Source: Lachnospiraceae bacterium (GTDB taxonomy: Bacteria > Bacillota > Clostridia > Lachnospirales > Lachnospiraceae). Taken from it: a stretch of DNA of 64,000 bases. The translations under genes were made by a program, and so were the position numbers. The notes under the pieces were generated by a model. It did no database searches, had not been told where the DNA came from, and saw only the letters and a list, made by a program, of their open reading frames with translations. The DNA lies in NCBI GenBank assembly GCA_014239155.1, contig JAAZZQ010000008.1:29414-93413 (forward strand). The letters are read 5' to 3'. Below, piece by piece: positions 62,897 through 64,000 of the stretch (its first letter is position 1; each line of letters starts with the position of its first letter).

Positions 62897-63358
62897 TTAA
62901 AATGCAATCATAGATAACTGTTTCTTTAATTCACCATAAACAAACTCTTTATTCACAGAATAACCATTGTTAGAACTTGTCTTAATCACTTTAGCATCTG
63001 TCACTTCGCTAATAGCATTAATTAGCGGTGATGTAGAAAAGTTCTCATCAAGTATCATAATAATATTCTTTCTCATTGCACTGGCCCAACCAACTTCAAC
63101 TGCCACCCCTTGAGAGTCTTCTGGTATTACGACCACAATATCCGAATCTATCATCTCATAATAATCCAATTTCGTACATACATGGTCTTCCATTCTATTT
63201 AATCCAAACTTTTCGCGTTCTAAAGCCAAAAAAACATTGTTCGTATACCCCTTACATATACTATGTATACCTTGTATATATTCTTTAAAATCACTATTTG
63301 TAAATTCATTCTTGTTTAGATATTTCGATATAGGACATGCAATAAATATTTTTTTCAT
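62897..63358 (-). CDS. Nucleoside 2-deoxyribosyltransferase-like protein
   Basis: 153 residues with the NDT fold: KKIFIACPISKYL at the N-terminus, YYEMIDSDIVVVIPEDSQGV and the catalytic-Glu strand VAVEVGWASAMRKNIIMILD. The family includes nucleoside transferases and the CMP N-glycosidases of peptidyl-nucleoside antibiotic pathways (BlsM, MilB). Here it opens the intact part of the cluster, so base release from a nucleotide or nucleoside is a reasonable inference. A toxin-like or immunity role is also possible. Confidence 0.75.
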   Translation of the reverse strand: MKKIFIACPISKYLNKNEFTNSDFKEYIQGIHSICKGYTNNVFLALEREKFGLNRMEDHVCTKLDYYEMIDSDIVVVIPEDSQGVAVEVGWASAMRKNIIMILDENFSTSPLINAISEVTDAKVIKTSSNNGYSVNKEFVYGELKKQLSMIAF

Positions 63359-63417
63359 ACGAACGTCACCTCATCTTATAATTTGAATTTTTAGTTTCAT
63401 TAATGTAAAATGTAATG

Positions 63418-63825
63418 TTAAATTGTACAATAAATTATCTGATCCATCATTTCAAAATATGTTAACTTATTTTCATCAACATTTGTCACACCATAATAAT
63501 CAAAAAAGCTTGCTACATATTTTATGCCAAGGTTTCTCTTAATACTTTTAGTAATCGTCATAAAATCTTTATATTTATCATTAATACCCGCTTCTGCCCA
63601 GTCAACAACACCAACATCAAGATTTGAATCAATCAGAATATTTGGCAAACAATAATCACCATGTGTTAGTACAGAACAATCTAATATATCCATTTGTTCT
63701 TCTAAATACTTCAACGCCTGATATATCGTCATATTATTGTTCTGCTCAAATTTTTCTTTATTGATCCATCCGTTTTCTAACCAAGAATGCATTTGTTCCA
63801 CATCATATTTTGTACGATTCATCAA
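63418..63825 (-). pseudogene. 5'-truncated APH(3')-like aminoglycoside phosphotransferase
   Basis: The readable part is the C-terminal lobe: Brenner motif VLTHGDYCLPNILIDSN (catalytic Asp and Asn), metal-binding GVVDWAEAGINDKYKDFM, and TKSIKRNLGIKYVASFFDYY followed by LTYFEMMDQI, close in pattern to the APH(3') family. The N-terminal ATP-binding lobe is missing: the frame ends near 63857 where a transposon-like end begins, and there is no ribosome site. In a biosynthetic cluster such a kinase would be expected to give self-resistance. Confidence 0.75.
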
Positions 63826-63857
63826 TTTTTTGTTATCCGTTGTAATCGTAGTATTAT

Positions 63858-64000
63858 GGCAATGTCATTAACTTAAGGAATCTTTTATATTTGATAGTAT
63901 AAAAGGTTCCTTTTCTTTGTATTTTTCTTGTATAATAAAGACAGATAACTGATGGTCTATTTATGTGAATAAGGCAGGTGATTTTATGAAAAAATCTCAA
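63858..64000 (+). mobile_element. Probable left end of an insertion sequence
   Basis: From GGCAATGTCATTAACTTAAG at 63858 the sequence changes character, cutting the kinase gene. It holds a hairpin at 63875-63912 (15-bp arms, one wobble) followed by a T-rich run, then TATAAT at 63931 and a gene start at 63986. A terminator-like hairpin before a transposase promoter is common at IS ends. The right end is outside the window, so this is tentative. Confidence 0.45.
63986..64000 (+). CDS. Start of a gene running off the right edge
   Basis: ATG after GGCAGGTGATTTT, first residues MKKSQ. It is likely the transposase of the element beginning near 63858, but five codons cannot identify it. Confidence 0.5.

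Overview
The window looks like a chromosomal segment from a low-GC Gram-positive anaerobe, most probably a Lachnospiraceae-type gut clostridium. Evidence is the AT-rich base composition, strong AGGAGG-type ribosome sites, a giant BspA-type surface protein, hexameric NADP-type glutamate dehydrogenase and a clostridial Ter stress module. I see no rRNA, tRNA or CRISPR array.

Layout. (1) 1-2.4 kb: minus-strand unit for a DUF2975 membrane protein, a YozG-like HTH regulator and a DUF4153/DUF4173 membrane protein that runs off the left edge. (2) 2.5-10.8 kb: one huge secreted BspA-like leucine-rich-repeat protein with a divergent HTH regulator at 10.96 kb. (3) 11.2-14.4 kb: a short Hsp70 translationally coupled to a membrane-anchored J-domain protein. 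(4) 15.2-21.6 kb: a five- or six-gene NAD operon (nicotinamidase, PRPP-synthetase-like, NAMPT-like, ADP-ribosylation/crystallin-J1-like, glutamine-dependent NAD synthetase, Nudix plus winged helix). It is driven by a near-consensus promoter flanked by two copies of an AT-rich palindrome. (5) 21.8-26.3 kb: TetR/DUF4180, gdhA and a Na/phosphate symporter. (6) 26.8-42.3 kb: a Ter-dependent stress module with four TerD proteins, an AIM24-like protein, HAD phosphatase, Ca2+ P-type ATPase, TelA, YceG, S1C protease, CitE-like lyase, a broken ATP-grasp gene and a StiP-type phosphoribosyltransferase. (7) 42.4-43.7 kb: a decayed VapC toxin, a BlaI-type repressor and a frameshifted small gene.

(8) 43.9-63.9 kb is the most unusual part: an AT-rich, single-strand biosynthetic gene cluster of about 20 kb. 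In transcription order it has an aminoglycoside-phosphotransferase-like remnant, a nucleoside 2-deoxyribosyltransferase-like protein, a GNAT, a radical SAM enzyme, a glycosyltransferase fused to a PEP-synthase-type ATP-binding domain, an HprK-like P-loop protein, a PLP decarboxylase and a PLP aminotransferase. After an insertion come a methyltransferase, a sugar isomerase, a nucleotidyltransferase, a carrier protein, an amino acid:carrier-protein ligase and a three-gene ABC exporter. This parts list suggests an aminoacylated sugar- or nucleoside-like small molecule with its own exporter and possibly its own kinase-based immunity. I do not recognise it as a characterised pathway. The cluster has been invaded at three places: an IS1634-like remnant, a composite IS3/IS110 insertion that splits the operon and is flanked by a 40-bp direct repeat, and what looks like an IS end at the right edge that truncates the kinase gene.

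Across the core part (2.5, 22.8, 28.1 and 29.7 kb) a small two-stem intergenic element recurs. Its stems change sequence while keeping pairing and its unpaired motifs are conserved. It sits next to terminators that form a sequence family of their own (GAGTAGG inverted repeats). All functional calls are from reading the sequence; none was checked against a database.
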